Shown here piece by piece: positions 44,467 to 51,954 of a DNA stretch of 64,000 nt. The notes under the pieces are model-generated. The model had not been told where the DNA came from. It saw nothing but the letters and a program-made list of their open reading frames with translations, and made no database searches. The stretch lies in NCBI RefSeq assembly GCF_017356035.1, contig NZ_JAFIQX010000002.1:930001-994000 (forward strand), read 5' to 3'. How positions within the stretch are numbered: position 1 is the first letter of the stretch; every line of letters starts with the position of its first letter. A program made the translations under genes and the position numbers. This DNA is from Longitalea luteola (GTDB taxonomy: Bacteria > Bacteroidota > Bacteroidia > Chitinophagales > Chitinophagaceae).

Positions 44467-44474
44467 TACCTTTG
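44467..44474 (+). promoter_or_regulatory. TAnnTTTG -7 box of rimM
   Basis: TACCTTTG, ten bases before the rimM ATG, directly after the octamer array. Confidence 0.6.
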
Positions 44475-44484
44475 CCGGGCATAT

Positions 44485-45000
44485 ATGACGAACTATCACA
44501 GCATTGGAAAAATAGTGGCCACTTTTGGTGTAAAGGGCGAAGTGGTGCTGCACCACTCACTGGGTAAGAAAACCTCGTTAAAAGGGCTTGAAACCATTTT
44601 TATCGAGGAAAAGAAAGAAGAAATGCTGCCTTATTTCCTGGAAGGCACCCGCATAAAAAATGACGAGGAATTGTTCCTCAAATTTGAAGGAATCAATACC
44701 AGGGAAGCGGCGCACCGCCTGATGCAGAAACGCGTGTGGCTGCCCCAGGAGGAGTTTGAAAAATATGTTTCCCAGTCGGCCCCTATTATGTTGCTTGGTT
44801 TTCATATCATCAATCAGGGCACCGACCTGGGCGAAATACTCGAGATCATTGAGCAACCGCACCAGCTGCTATGCCGCATCGATTTAAAGGGCAAGGAAGC
44901 GCTTATTCCGGTACATGAAGATTTCCTGCTGAAGATCGATAAAAAGAAAAAACAGGTGCATGTAGAGCTGCCTGAGGGGCTGCTTGATATATACAGTTAA
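44485..45000 (+). CDS. rimM: Ribosome maturation factor RimM
   Basis: Assists assembly of the 30S head and binds S19. 171 residues from MTNYHSIGKIVATFGVKGEV, the family start (14 in-frame upstream codons discarded). The N-terminal barrel carries GEVVLHHSLGK and the PRC-barrel half carries LGFHIINQGTDLGEI..IPVHEDFLLKIDKKKKQVHVELPEGLLDIYS, the usual ending. The expected neighbour trmD is not here. The stop codon is the first three bases of an octamer array. Confidence 0.93.
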   Translation: MTNYHSIGKIVATFGVKGEVVLHHSLGKKTSLKGLETIFIEEKKEEMLPYFLEGTRIKNDEELFLKFEGINTREAAHRLMQKRVWLPQEEFEKYVSQSAPIMLLGFHIINQGTDLGEILEIIEQPHQLLCRIDLKGKEALIPVHEDFLLKIDKKKKQVHVELPEGLLDIYS

Positions 45001-45037
45001 TGTGATAATGTGATAATTCGATAATGTGATAATGCTC
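44998..45037 (+). repeat. Octamer array, unit TAATGTGA
   Basis: Units TAATGTGA, TAATGTGA, TAATTCGA, TAATGTGA, TAATGCTC. The first gives the rimM stop. Inverted relative to 45098-45134 around a 60-bp core. Confidence 0.93.
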
Positions 45038-45097
45038 AAAAATCGAGCAGTTCTTAGAATTTCGAACCCCATGCGAAACCGAACGAAAAGGTTTTCA

Positions 45098-45134
45098 ATT
45101 ATCAAATTATCACATTATCAAATTATCGAATTAT
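45098..45134 (+). repeat. Octamer array, unit ATTATCA(A/C), inverted partner
   Basis: Units ATTATCAA, ATTATCAC, ATTATCAA, ATTATCGA, ATTAT. It contains the stop (45123-45125) of the minus-strand DinB-fold gene and encodes its last residues. Confidence 0.93.
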
Positions 45135-45677
45135 GTCTTCTATCTGCACAAAGTGCCTTTGATGATGCGCAATGATAAACCCGAACACATCGCCCATTTT
45201 TAATTTAATGAATGGCGCAATGGAAACGGGAATGCGTATACGGTTTATATCTACCCGTTGGGCTTTATTCAATAATTCCAGTAACCATACTTCCTGTTGT
45301 TCAAATTCCTGCAACGCCTTAACCGCGTCTACGGTAGGCAGGGGATCATGATTCTTAAACGTTTTCATTTTATTGGGAATGCTTCCATCCGGTTTTGGCA
45401 GCATGCTTTTTGTAAAATAGCCGCCCAGCCAACCATGGGTAAAAAAATCAGCTGCACTGGTTTTGGAATGAGTTATGGCCTGTTCCAGTTTCGGCAGGTA
45501 GTAGCGGCCATACGTATTGAGGTGCTCCAGTACCTGCGCCACACTCCAGCGGCCGGGTGCAGGTTGCTGTGTAAGCTGGCTAACCGGCAATTGTTTTAAG
45601 TAAGCCAATCTGAGCATGATCTGGCGCGTGTCGGCCTGTAATGTTTCAAGCAGGAAAGAAGCCTGTACTTTTTTCAT
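45123..45677 (-). CDS. DinB-fold protein (putative metal-dependent transferase)
   Basis: 184 residues of the DinB/YfiT four-helix fold: PAPGRWSVAQVLEHLNTYGRYYLPKLEQA near the N-terminus with the first metal-type His, and FGFIIAHHQRHFVQIEDI at the end with the C-terminal His pair. Family members often bind a metal and use low-molecular thiols such as bacillithiol, which this organism should make (bshA). The exact reaction is unknown. MKKVQASFLLETL is the likely start; 14 upstream codons are discarded. The last residues (IIR) and the stop are coded by the octamer array. Confidence 0.82.
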   Translation of the reverse strand: MKKVQASFLLETLQADTRQIMLRLAYLKQLPVSQLTQQPAPGRWSVAQVLEHLNTYGRYYLPKLEQAITHSKTSAADFFTHGWLGGYFTKSMLPKPDGSIPNKMKTFKNHDPLPTVDAVKALQEFEQQEVWLLELLNKAQRVDINRIRIPVSIAPFIKLKMGDVFGFIIAHHQRHFVQIEDIIR

Positions 45678-45751
45678 TGAGATGTTTGTTTGCGAATACA
45701 AAACTATCAGGCCGTGCACATAAAAATCTTGGTGGGCGCCAACATTTTCCG

Positions 45752-45780
45752 CTACCGGTTACCAGTTACCGGTTTGCCGG
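45752..45780 (+). repeat. Heptamer array, unit TTACC(A/G)G
   Basis: Units CTACCGG, TTACCAG, TTACCGG and TTTGCCGG. Same family as 37151-37277 and as the array inside the pseudouridine synthase gene at 52690. Confidence 0.75.
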
Positions 45781-45876
45781 GGCAGAAGACCCGCCTTCCT
45801 TAAGCTTTGGCGAACGAAGTAAAGCATAAATTCGGGCAGTGCAAGATCGGTTATCAGGTTTACATTTCGCGAGCTA

Positions 45877-45944
45877 TTCACCATTGACCATTCACCATTG
45901 ACCATTCACCATTGACCATTCACCATTGACCATTCACCATTGAC
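45877..45944 (+). repeat. Heptamer array, unit CCATT(G/C)A, about nine units
   Basis: CCATTGA and CCATTCA alternate regularly. The array ends at the base before the stop of the Crp/Fnr gene (45945-45947). Confidence 0.95.
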
Positions 45945-46529
45945 CTATTCAATGCGAACACTTGCCATCAGTTTGCTGAAGGTGGTGGCATCCATGCCTA
46001 AATAAGAGGCCAGGTATTTATGAGGTATTAACTGCAACACGTGTGGACTCCGTTTGAGTAATGTTTTAAACTTTTCTTCGGCGCTGAATGTTTGTAATTC
46101 CACCTGTCGTTCCAGCACGCCCATGAGGGCAAAGGCCGTAAAATTTGCGAGCAGCTTCTCGATATTCCGGTATTTGTTCATCAATTGTTGGATCTGAGTA
46201 TGTGTTGTGCGCAACAGGGTGCTGCTGGTCAATGTCTCCAGGAAATACCGGGAAGGCGTTTGGGTAAGAAAGGAATCGGCAATGCCGGAAAAAGAGTAGG
46301 GATAAGTGAATACAAGCGTTGCTTCATGGGTGGCATCGATATAAAAAATGCGCTGAACGCCATTTAAAACAAAGTACACATGGCGTTCGGTTTCACCGGC
46401 AGCAGTAAGAATGGTTTTTCTTTTGTACTGGTGTAATTGCCAGATGCCCGACATCTCCTCCCATTCTGTTTCGCTGAGCGGATGCATACTGAATAAATGT
46501 TTCTTTAGTTGCTGTAGTCCTTCTTCCAA
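45945..46529 (-). CDS. Crp/Fnr family transcription regulator
   Basis: 194 residues: cyclic-nucleotide-binding-like domain (KRKTILTAAGETERHVYFVLNGVQRIFY) and C-terminal helix-turn-helix (IPHKYLASYLGMDATTFSKLMAS). No Fnr Cys cluster. The frame is open to an ATG at 46622, but those 31 residues (MRSFVGTAALLLP...) translate the dispersed palindrome, so I prefer the TTG at 46527-46529, which begins the family-like LEEGLQQLKKHLFSMHPLSE. A later ATG at 46487 would remove conserved residues. Start is uncertain; the identity is not. Confidence 0.83.
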   Translation of the reverse strand: MEEGLQQLKKHLFSMHPLSETEWEEMSGIWQLHQYKRKTILTAAGETERHVYFVLNGVQRIFYIDATHEATLVFTYPYSFSGIADSFLTQTPSRYFLETLTSSTLLRTTHTQIQQLMNKYRNIEKLLANFTAFALMGVLERQVELQTFSAEEKFKTLLKRSPHVLQLIPHKYLASYLGMDATTFSKLMASVRIE

Positions 46530-46601
46530 GCGGCGTTTTTGTAAAGTTACAGTTTGTGGGTTAAGGTTGAAAGTAAGGGAAGTAGGAAGTAGTAAAGCGG
46601 C

Positions 46602-46630
46602 AGTCCCGACGAAGCTTCGCATGTCGGGTC
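46602..46630. repeat. Dispersed palindrome, copy 2 (degenerate)
   Basis: Shares 18 identical bases with the perfect palindrome at 33750-33767, but its right arm is altered (GCATGTCGGG for GTCGGG), leaving a 6-bp stem CCCGAC/GTCGGG. Confidence 0.75.
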
Positions 46631-46663
46631 TGACGACTCTGACGAGTGTCAGACTCCGTCAGA
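46629..46663. repeat. Nested hairpin TCTGACG...CGTCAGA
   Basis: Outer arms TCTGACG / CGTCAGA, inner hairpin CTGAC-GAGT-GTCAG. A further ATGCCG/CGGCAT pair surrounds GC-rich sequence at 46665-46687. Together with copy 2 of the palindrome it makes the 46.60-46.69 kb stretch highly structured. Confidence 0.7.
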
Positions 46664-46740
46664 GATGCCGCCCGCAGGCGTCGGCATGGGGAAATACAGC
46701 AAGCATAAAAAAGTTATGAGTTAGGGGTAGAAGCCCTATT

Positions 46741-46775
46741 AGCTACCAGCTACCGGCCACTAGCCATTAGCCACT
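46741..46775 (+). repeat. Heptamer array, unit AGC(T/C)A(C/T)(C/T)
   Basis: Units AGCTACC, AGCTACC, GGCCACT, AGCCATT and AGCCACT. Confidence 0.75.
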
Positions 46776-46809
46776 TGCTGATAATTAACGTAAATTCGCT
46801 TCTGATTGC

Positions 46810-46858
46810 CCATTGACCATTGCCCATTGACCATTCACCATTGCCCATTCACCATGAA
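46810..46858 (+). repeat. Heptamer array, unit CCATT(G/C)(A/C), seven units
   Basis: CCATTGA, CCATTGC, CCATTGA, CCATTCA, CCATTGC, CCATTCA, CCATGAA. The start codon of DNA polymerase IV (46854) is in the last unit. Confidence 0.95.
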
Positions 46859-48002
46859 CAGTGCCCAACGCATCATAGCGCATTTCGACCTGGATGCATT
46901 CTTCGTTTCGGTAGAATGTATCAACAATCCTTCTTTGAAGGGTAAACCACTGATCGTGGGCGGACGCGAGCGGGGTGTGGTGGCAGCGTGCAGTTATGAG
47001 GCGCGCAAATTCGGCATCCATTCCGCCATGCCCATGAAAACAGCCATGCGGTTATGCCCGCATGCCACCGTAGTGGGGGGCAGCCGGGGCGAATACAGCC
47101 GTTATTCGCGCTGGGTCACCGAGATCATTGCCGCCAAAGCGCCCCTCTTCGAAAAAGCTTCCATCGATGAATTTTATCTCGACCTAACCGGAATGGATAA
47201 GTATTTCAACCCTTATCAATGGACGATCGATCTGCGGCAGGAGATCATTGACAAGACCGGTTTACCTATTTCATTCGGGCTGGCAGGCAATAAAATGGTT
47301 GCCAAGATCGCTACCGACGAAGCCAAGCCGAATGGTTATCTGCACATCGCTTTCGGCCGCGAAAAAGAATTCCTGGCGCCTTTAAAAGTGAATAAAATAC
47401 CAGGCGTGGGCGAACATATGTACCAGGCCCTGCGCAACCTGGGCATCGAAACCATCGATCACCTGGCGGCACAGCCTATTGAGCTGCTCGAGAACCGGTT
47501 TGGAAAATATGGCGCTGATCTCTGGAATAAAGCACATGGCATTCATCACGGTGCAGTAGTGCCCTATCACGAGGCAAAATCAATATCTACAGAAAATACG
47601 TTTGAAGAAAATATCCTGGATACCGACCGGCTGCTCAACGAACTGGTTCATATGACTGAAAAAGTGGCCTATGAGCTGAGGCAGGACAATAAAATGGCCG
47701 GTTGTATTGCGGTAAAAATACGCTATCCCGATTTTGAAACTACTTCCCGCCAAACCACCATTGCCTACACCTTTTACGATGATGAGCTCATTCCCAAGGC
47801 TAAAGACCTGTTTCACAAGCTGTACCGCCAGGGACAGCCGGTCAGGCTCCTGGGCGTTCGGCTAAGTGAACTTACCGATGAAGCCGTGCAAACGAATTTG
47901 TTCAGTAATGTTGAAAAAAAGACCGAGCTTTATAAGGCTATCGATGATGTGAAGAACCGGTTTGGCAGTAAATCGCTGACCAAGGCAACCGGTAAAAAAT
48001 AA
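46854..48002 (+). CDS. dinB: DNA polymerase IV (Y family)
   Basis: Error-prone polymerase for bypass of damaged template. 382 residues. Catalytic acidic residues are in place: D12 in HFDLDAFFVSVE and D105/E106 in SIDEFYLDLTG. The steric-gate region and palm motifs look normal (SYEARKFGIHSAMP, GLAGNKMVAKIATDEAKPNG), helix-hairpin-helix as KIPGVGEHMYQALRNLGI. The tail has a sliding-clamp motif QTNLF. Sixteen in-frame upstream codons translate a heptamer array and are discarded; the ATG itself is in the last heptamer. No SOS box was identified. Confidence 0.95.
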   Translation: MNSAQRIIAHFDLDAFFVSVECINNPSLKGKPLIVGGRERGVVAACSYEARKFGIHSAMPMKTAMRLCPHATVVGGSRGEYSRYSRWVTEIIAAKAPLFEKASIDEFYLDLTGMDKYFNPYQWTIDLRQEIIDKTGLPISFGLAGNKMVAKIATDEAKPNGYLHIAFGREKEFLAPLKVNKIPGVGEHMYQALRNLGIETIDHLAAQPIELLENRFGKYGADLWNKAHGIHHGAVVPYHEAKSISTENTFEENILDTDRLLNELVHMTEKVAYELRQDNKMAGCIAVKIRYPDFETTSRQTTIAYTFYDDELIPKAKDLFHKLYRQGQPVRLLGVRLSELTDEAVQTNLFSNVEKKTELYKAIDDVKNRFGSKSLTKATGKK

Positions 48003-48178
48003 TGCAACCAGTAAGGAACCAGTGTGATTTTTAGCGCTGTATACGCAACCAGCCCGCTTTTTGCAACCCGGAAAACAAAAAATCAGGTATCAGTCTACTT
48101 TATGAGTAGGGATTTGTATCTTCGTACCCCCGCAATGCAGGGTAACAATCATTTTATCAACCTTAAAATACTTAGTAT

Positions 48179-48814
48179 ATGAGTTTAAGATTAGGCGACA
48201 TCGCCCCTAACTTCCAGGCTAAGACTACCGCCGGCGATATTGACTTCTATGAATACCTTGGTGATGGCTGGGGCATCCTGTTCTCGCATCCTGCAGATTA
48301 TACCCCCGTTTGTACAACTGAATTAGGTAAAACTGCTTTATTGCAGGAAGAATTTGCCAAACGTAATGTAAAAGTACTGGCAGTTAGTGTTGATCCGCTC
48401 GATAAACACATTGGCTGGGTAAATGATATCAATGAGACCCAGAATTGCAATGTAGGTTTCCCCATCATTGCCGATGAAGACAGAAACGTGGCTACGTTGT
48501 ACGATATGATCCATCCCAATGCTTCTGAAACTTTTACCGTTCGTTCACTGTTCGTGATAGGGCCCGACAAAAAGGTAAAACTGATGATCACCTATCCCGC
48601 TTCTACAGGAAGAAACTTCTACGAAGTATTGCGCGTGGTTGATTCACTGCAACTGACCGCCAACTACAGTGTGGCTACTCCGGCCGACTGGAAACATGGT
48701 GAAGATGTGATCGTGGTTCCGGCCGTTTCTACTGATGACGCTATCAAGAAGTTCCCTAAAGGCGTGAAAGTTATCAAGCCTTACCTGCGTTATACACCTC
48801 AGCCCAATCAATAA
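48179..48814 (+). CDS. 1-Cys peroxiredoxin (Prx6 type)
   Basis: Reduces peroxides in the cytoplasm. 211 residues, the length of the Prx6 group. Peroxidatic Cys45 sits in SHPADYTPVCTTELG. The only other Cys is C90 in NETQNCNVGF, which is not at a usual resolving position, so a small thiol such as bacillithiol may serve as reductant. The C-terminal dimer arm ends in VIKPYLRYTPQPNQ. A TATCTTCG box (one mismatch) at about 48117 could be its promoter, giving a leader of about 55 bases. Confidence 0.94.
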   Translation: MSLRLGDIAPNFQAKTTAGDIDFYEYLGDGWGILFSHPADYTPVCTTELGKTALLQEEFAKRNVKVLAVSVDPLDKHIGWVNDINETQNCNVGFPIIADEDRNVATLYDMIHPNASETFTVRSLFVIGPDKKVKLMITYPASTGRNFYEVLRVVDSLQLTANYSVATPADWKHGEDVIVVPAVSTDDAIKKFPKGVKVIKPYLRYTPQPNQ

Positions 48815-48845
48815 GATTGATAAAAGAATCATTGTATACATGCGT

Positions 48846-48880
48846 GATCCCGTTCCGGTTTAACCAGGACGGGATCTTGC
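48846..48880. terminator. Bidirectional terminator
   Basis: Arms of about 15 bp, GATCCCGTTCCGGTT and AACCAGGACGGGATC, paired with two G-U steps around a 2-base loop, between two convergent genes. TTGCTTT follows on the plus strand. Confidence 0.8.
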
Positions 48881-48881
48881 T

Positions 48882-49673
48882 TTATGGCTGTTTGCCGGGG
48901 TTATATTTCTCTTTAAATATTCTATCGTTATTGGCGTTGATAAAGGCAGTGCTTTTTTTGAAATCGGATCTGATATTAGGTGTGAGATAATTGATCCAGT
49001 CGGGGTCCTTCTCCTGCCTGACATAAGCATATAAAGCCAGGGCGTACCCCCATTCCCTTTGTTTTAGATAGCCAAGTGTATTGTGCCCGCGCACAATGAA
49101 GTTCTTTATCTCCCGGAATGCACAGTTGGCATTGAACACCCCAATCCCAAATAAAACGGTAGTGAGGTCGGTAAGGGATTCGTCGTTGAAAGGAACCCGC
49201 TTTTCGCCCAGTAATTTAATATGAGCAAATTCATGCGCAATAGTAGCCACCAGCTTTTCAGGATCTCTTAAATTATTCCTTTCTATAAATACATCGAAAG
49301 TACCCGCTTCATTTTTGCCGAAATACAATCCGGCGGTCAGCTGCTCTGTGCTGGTTTCATCAGGTATCGTCCACATGCTGAAACCATAATTGCCCTGTAT
49401 TTCCTGGATGCTTTCATTGTATATTTCCAGGTTTATGTTTTTCATATCTATTTCCATTTGGCGGGCAATGATCCGGGCGGTTTGTTCCAATGAAGCGTTG
49501 GAGCCGTCGTATGCGATGGGAAAATGTTCGGATGTTGGAAAAAGCATCGGCTTTGTAAGCAGATTACTTTGCCCGAATTCCTGCACCAACCAAACAAAAG
49601 CCTGCTCCATCCAAAGCCGTGTATTGGTATCAATGGGGCATGCTGGTGGTTTCTTTGAAAATAGGCCGAACAT
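48882..49673 (-). CDS. Hypothetical protein with HExxH metalloprotease-like motif
   Basis: 263 residues, no signal peptide. H147, E148 and H151 form HEFAH in ATIAHEFAHIKLLGE, with an acidic FNDESLTDL 14 residues later (E165 could be the third ligand, as in gluzincins). The N-terminus (LFSKKPPACPIDTNTRLWMEQAFVWLVQEFG) and C-terminal helices match nothing I know. The motif strongly suggests a zinc site; the substrate and even protease activity are unknown. It stands alone, convergent with the peroxiredoxin gene. Confidence 0.72.
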   Translation of the reverse strand: MFGLFSKKPPACPIDTNTRLWMEQAFVWLVQEFGQSNLLTKPMLFPTSEHFPIAYDGSNASLEQTARIIARQMEIDMKNINLEIYNESIQEIQGNYGFSMWTIPDETSTEQLTAGLYFGKNEAGTFDVFIERNNLRDPEKLVATIAHEFAHIKLLGEKRVPFNDESLTDLTTVLFGIGVFNANCAFREIKNFIVRGHNTLGYLKQREWGYALALYAYVRQEKDPDWINYLTPNIRSDFKKSTAFINANNDRIFKEKYNPGKQP

Positions 49674-49907
49674 AGGACAACCGGTAATTTATATACTTAA
49701 AGTTACATATATCAGTTTGCCCGGGCAAAACGCAGTTGCTGATCCCAAGAAACGAAGTTGCGGCAGCCGATTCACGCAGCTAACTATGATCATTAAGCTA
49801 TCGCTGATTATTTAATGTTTAAAGGTGTACCGTTTCTGCAAACGCCATAATAAAATGTGGCGCACCTGCATTTTAAATGATTTATCTTCCATTAAAATTT
49901 CGGTCAC

Positions 49908-51179
49908 ATGAACAAACTACTGCTTTTACTACTGCTTTTTAATCCCCTGATCCTGCCTGCGCAGCGCACCATCCTGCACTGTGGTAAATTGATAGATGTT
50001 ACGAAGGGGCAGGTGGTGAATGAATATTCGATTATAGTAGAAGGAAACAAGATCACAGACGTAGTAGCTGGTTATGCCAAAGCTTCGGGTGCTGATAAAG
50101 TGATTGATCTGAAGAATAGAACCGTATTGCCCGGCTTAATTGACTGCCATGTGCATGTGGAGCACGAGACCAGCCCCACCAGGTACCAGGAAACGTTTAC
50201 CTACAACCCGGCTGATTATGCATTTCAATCGGTCCTGTTTGCCGAACGTACTTTGATGGCTGGATTTACCACCGTGCGTGACCTGGGTGGCAGCGGCGTG
50301 AATATCTCATTGCGTAATGCGATCGATAAAAAATGGATCAAAGGACCCAGGGTTTACACGGCGGGTAAATCTATTGCCACAACGGGTGGTCATGCCGATC
50401 CCACAAATGGATACAGGAGAGACCTGATGGGAGATCCGGGACCGGCGGCGGGTGTGGTCAATGGCCCGGATGAATGCCGGAAGGCGGTGCGGCAGCGTTA
50501 TAAAGAAGGCAGCGATGTAATAAAGATCACCGCATCCGGTGGTGTATTGAGTGTAGCCAAAAGCGGTGAGAATCCTCAGTTTACAGAAGAAGAAATAAAA
50601 GCCATTGTAGAAACAGCTCATGATTATGGGTATAAAGTGGCGGCTCACTGCCATGGCGCCGAGGCGATGAAAAGAGCCGTGAAAGCCGGCGTGAACAGTA
50701 TCGAGCATGGCACGTTCATGGATGATGAAGTAATGCAGTTAATGAAACAGCATGGCACCTACTATGTACCTACTATCACTGCCGGAAGATCCGTCGGTGA
50801 TTCTGCAAAGAAACCCGGTTATTATCCGGCCCTGGTAACGCCCAAGGCTTTGTCGATCGGTCCGAAAATACAAAGCACCTTCGGTAAAGCGTATAAGGCC
50901 GGGGTAAAGATCGCTTTTGGTACAGACGCCGGTGTTTATGCACATGGCAAGAACTGGCTTGAATTCGTTTATATGGTGGAGTCGGGTATGCCGGCCATGG
51001 AAGCCATTCAATCTGCCACGGTGGCGGCGGCCAATCTCGTTGGCGTTTGGGATAAGATCGGTAGTATTGAGAAGGGTAAATTAGCTGACATTATCGCTCT
51101 TGATGGTGATCCTGTAAAAGACATTCAGGTGATGGGCCGGGTCGTTTTTGTGATGAAGGATGGGGTGGTTTATAAGTAG
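49908..51179 (+). CDS. Exported amidohydrolase (Xaa-Pro dipeptidase-like)
   Basis: 423 residues with a signal peptide (LLLLLLLFNPLILPAQ). Amidohydrolase-superfamily metal motifs: LIDCHVHVEHE, the DVIKITASGGV segment with the candidate carboxylated Lys, AAHCHGAEA, SIEHGTFMDD, and FGTDAGVYAHGKN with the catalytic Asp. The end (GSIEKGKLADIIALDGDPVKDI) is the usual beta-sandwich closing. Related secreted enzymes split prolyl dipeptides or acylated amino acids. Actual substrate uncertain. Confidence 0.9.
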   Translation: MNKLLLLLLLFNPLILPAQRTILHCGKLIDVTKGQVVNEYSIIVEGNKITDVVAGYAKASGADKVIDLKNRTVLPGLIDCHVHVEHETSPTRYQETFTYNPADYAFQSVLFAERTLMAGFTTVRDLGGSGVNISLRNAIDKKWIKGPRVYTAGKSIATTGGHADPTNGYRRDLMGDPGPAAGVVNGPDECRKAVRQRYKEGSDVIKITASGGVLSVAKSGENPQFTEEEIKAIVETAHDYGYKVAAHCHGAEAMKRAVKAGVNSIEHGTFMDDEVMQLMKQHGTYYVPTITAGRSVGDSAKKPGYYPALVTPKALSIGPKIQSTFGKAYKAGVKIAFGTDAGVYAHGKNWLEFVYMVESGMPAMEAIQSATVAAANLVGVWDKIGSIEKGKLADIIALDGDPVKDIQVMGRVVFVMKDGVVYK

Positions 51180-51185
51180 TTGGAA

Positions 51186-51234
51186 AGTTAACCAGTTGAC
51201 GAGTTAACTAGTTAACTGGTTAACTCGCCAACTT
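51186..51234 (+). repeat. Self-complementary octamer array, unit AGTTAACT
   Basis: Units AGTTAACC, AGTTGACG, AGTTAACT, AGTTAACT, GGTTAACT and CGCCAACT fill the gap between two convergent genes. The unit is itself a palindrome, so the whole block folds on itself. It ends at the base before the stop of the RluA-type gene. Confidence 0.88.
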
Positions 51235-51954
51235 TTATGAGTTTTTACGAAGCTGTTGCAGTAACGCCCTCATATCCTTCGGCATTTCGGCCTGCAGATC
51301 GTACTTATTGCCCTGCATATCGGTAAAACATAAGCGTTGAGCGTGCAGGCCGGTCCTGGAAAGAATGGGCCGTTCTTCTTCCTCGTTTTTCGAGAGTTTA
51401 TAATTGCGTTTAAAAGAAGAGATCTTTACAGGCAGGCCGTCGCCATACAATTCATCGCACACCAATGGGTGACCCACATATTGCATATGCACCCTGATCT
51501 GGTGCGTGCGGCCCGTATGAATCCGGAACTGCAGCAGCGAAAACTTCCCGAATTCTTCCAGCACTTCATAGTCGGTAACGGCAGGCTTACCATTCTTGTG
51601 AATGAGCATGACGCCTCTTTTAACGGTGCTTTCCCTGATGGCCGCGTCGATGGTCTTTTGTTTTTCCGGTAAGGTACCGGTAACAATGCCCTGGTAGTAT
51701 TTTTCTACGGTTCTTTCTTCGAATGCCTGTGACAGGAACTTGTGGGTTTCGGGGTCTTTGGCAAATACAATGATGCCGCTGGTCTCGCGGTCGAGGCGGT
51801 GCACCGTAAATACCTGCTCATATTTCTGCAGCAACAGATCCTTAAGGGATGTTTCTTTTCCCTCGCGGTCGGGAATGCTTAACAGTCCCGGCGGTTTATT
51901 TATTACAATAAGATATTCGTTCTCGAAAATGATCTCCGGTGATAATTTAACCAC
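51235..51954 (-). CDS. RluA family pseudouridine synthase
   Basis: 239 residues of the RluA/TruC-type catalytic fold without an S4 domain. Catalytic D55 is in VHRLDRETSGIIVFAKD; FRIHTGRTHQIRVHMQYVGHPLVCDELYG is the second family motif. It overlaps the upstream RluB-type gene by 8 bp, so the two synthases are probably cotranslated. The target RNA position cannot be stated. Confidence 0.92.
   Translation of the reverse strand: MVKLSPEIIFENEYLIVINKPPGLLSIPDREGKETSLKDLLLQKYEQVFTVHRLDRETSGIIVFAKDPETHKFLSQAFEERTVEKYYQGIVTGTLPEKQKTIDAAIRESTVKRGVMLIHKNGKPAVTDYEVLEEFGKFSLLQFRIHTGRTHQIRVHMQYVGHPLVCDELYGDGLPVKISSFKRNYKLSKNEEEERPILSRTGLHAQRLCFTDMQGNKYDLQAEMPKDMRALLQQLRKNS

Noticed and set aside
45040-45095. 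tRNA-like TTCGAA segment in the rimM-DinB core
   Set aside because: No matching acceptor or anticodon stem can be formed around it; no tRNA was found anywhere in the window.
46530-46622. 31-residue N-terminal extension of the Crp/Fnr gene
   Set aside because: Part of it translates the dispersed palindrome; the family N-terminus begins at the TTG at 46529.
45877-46858. Heptamer arrays considered as CRISPR repeats
   Set aside because: Units are only 7 bases and contiguous, with no spacers and no cas genes nearby.
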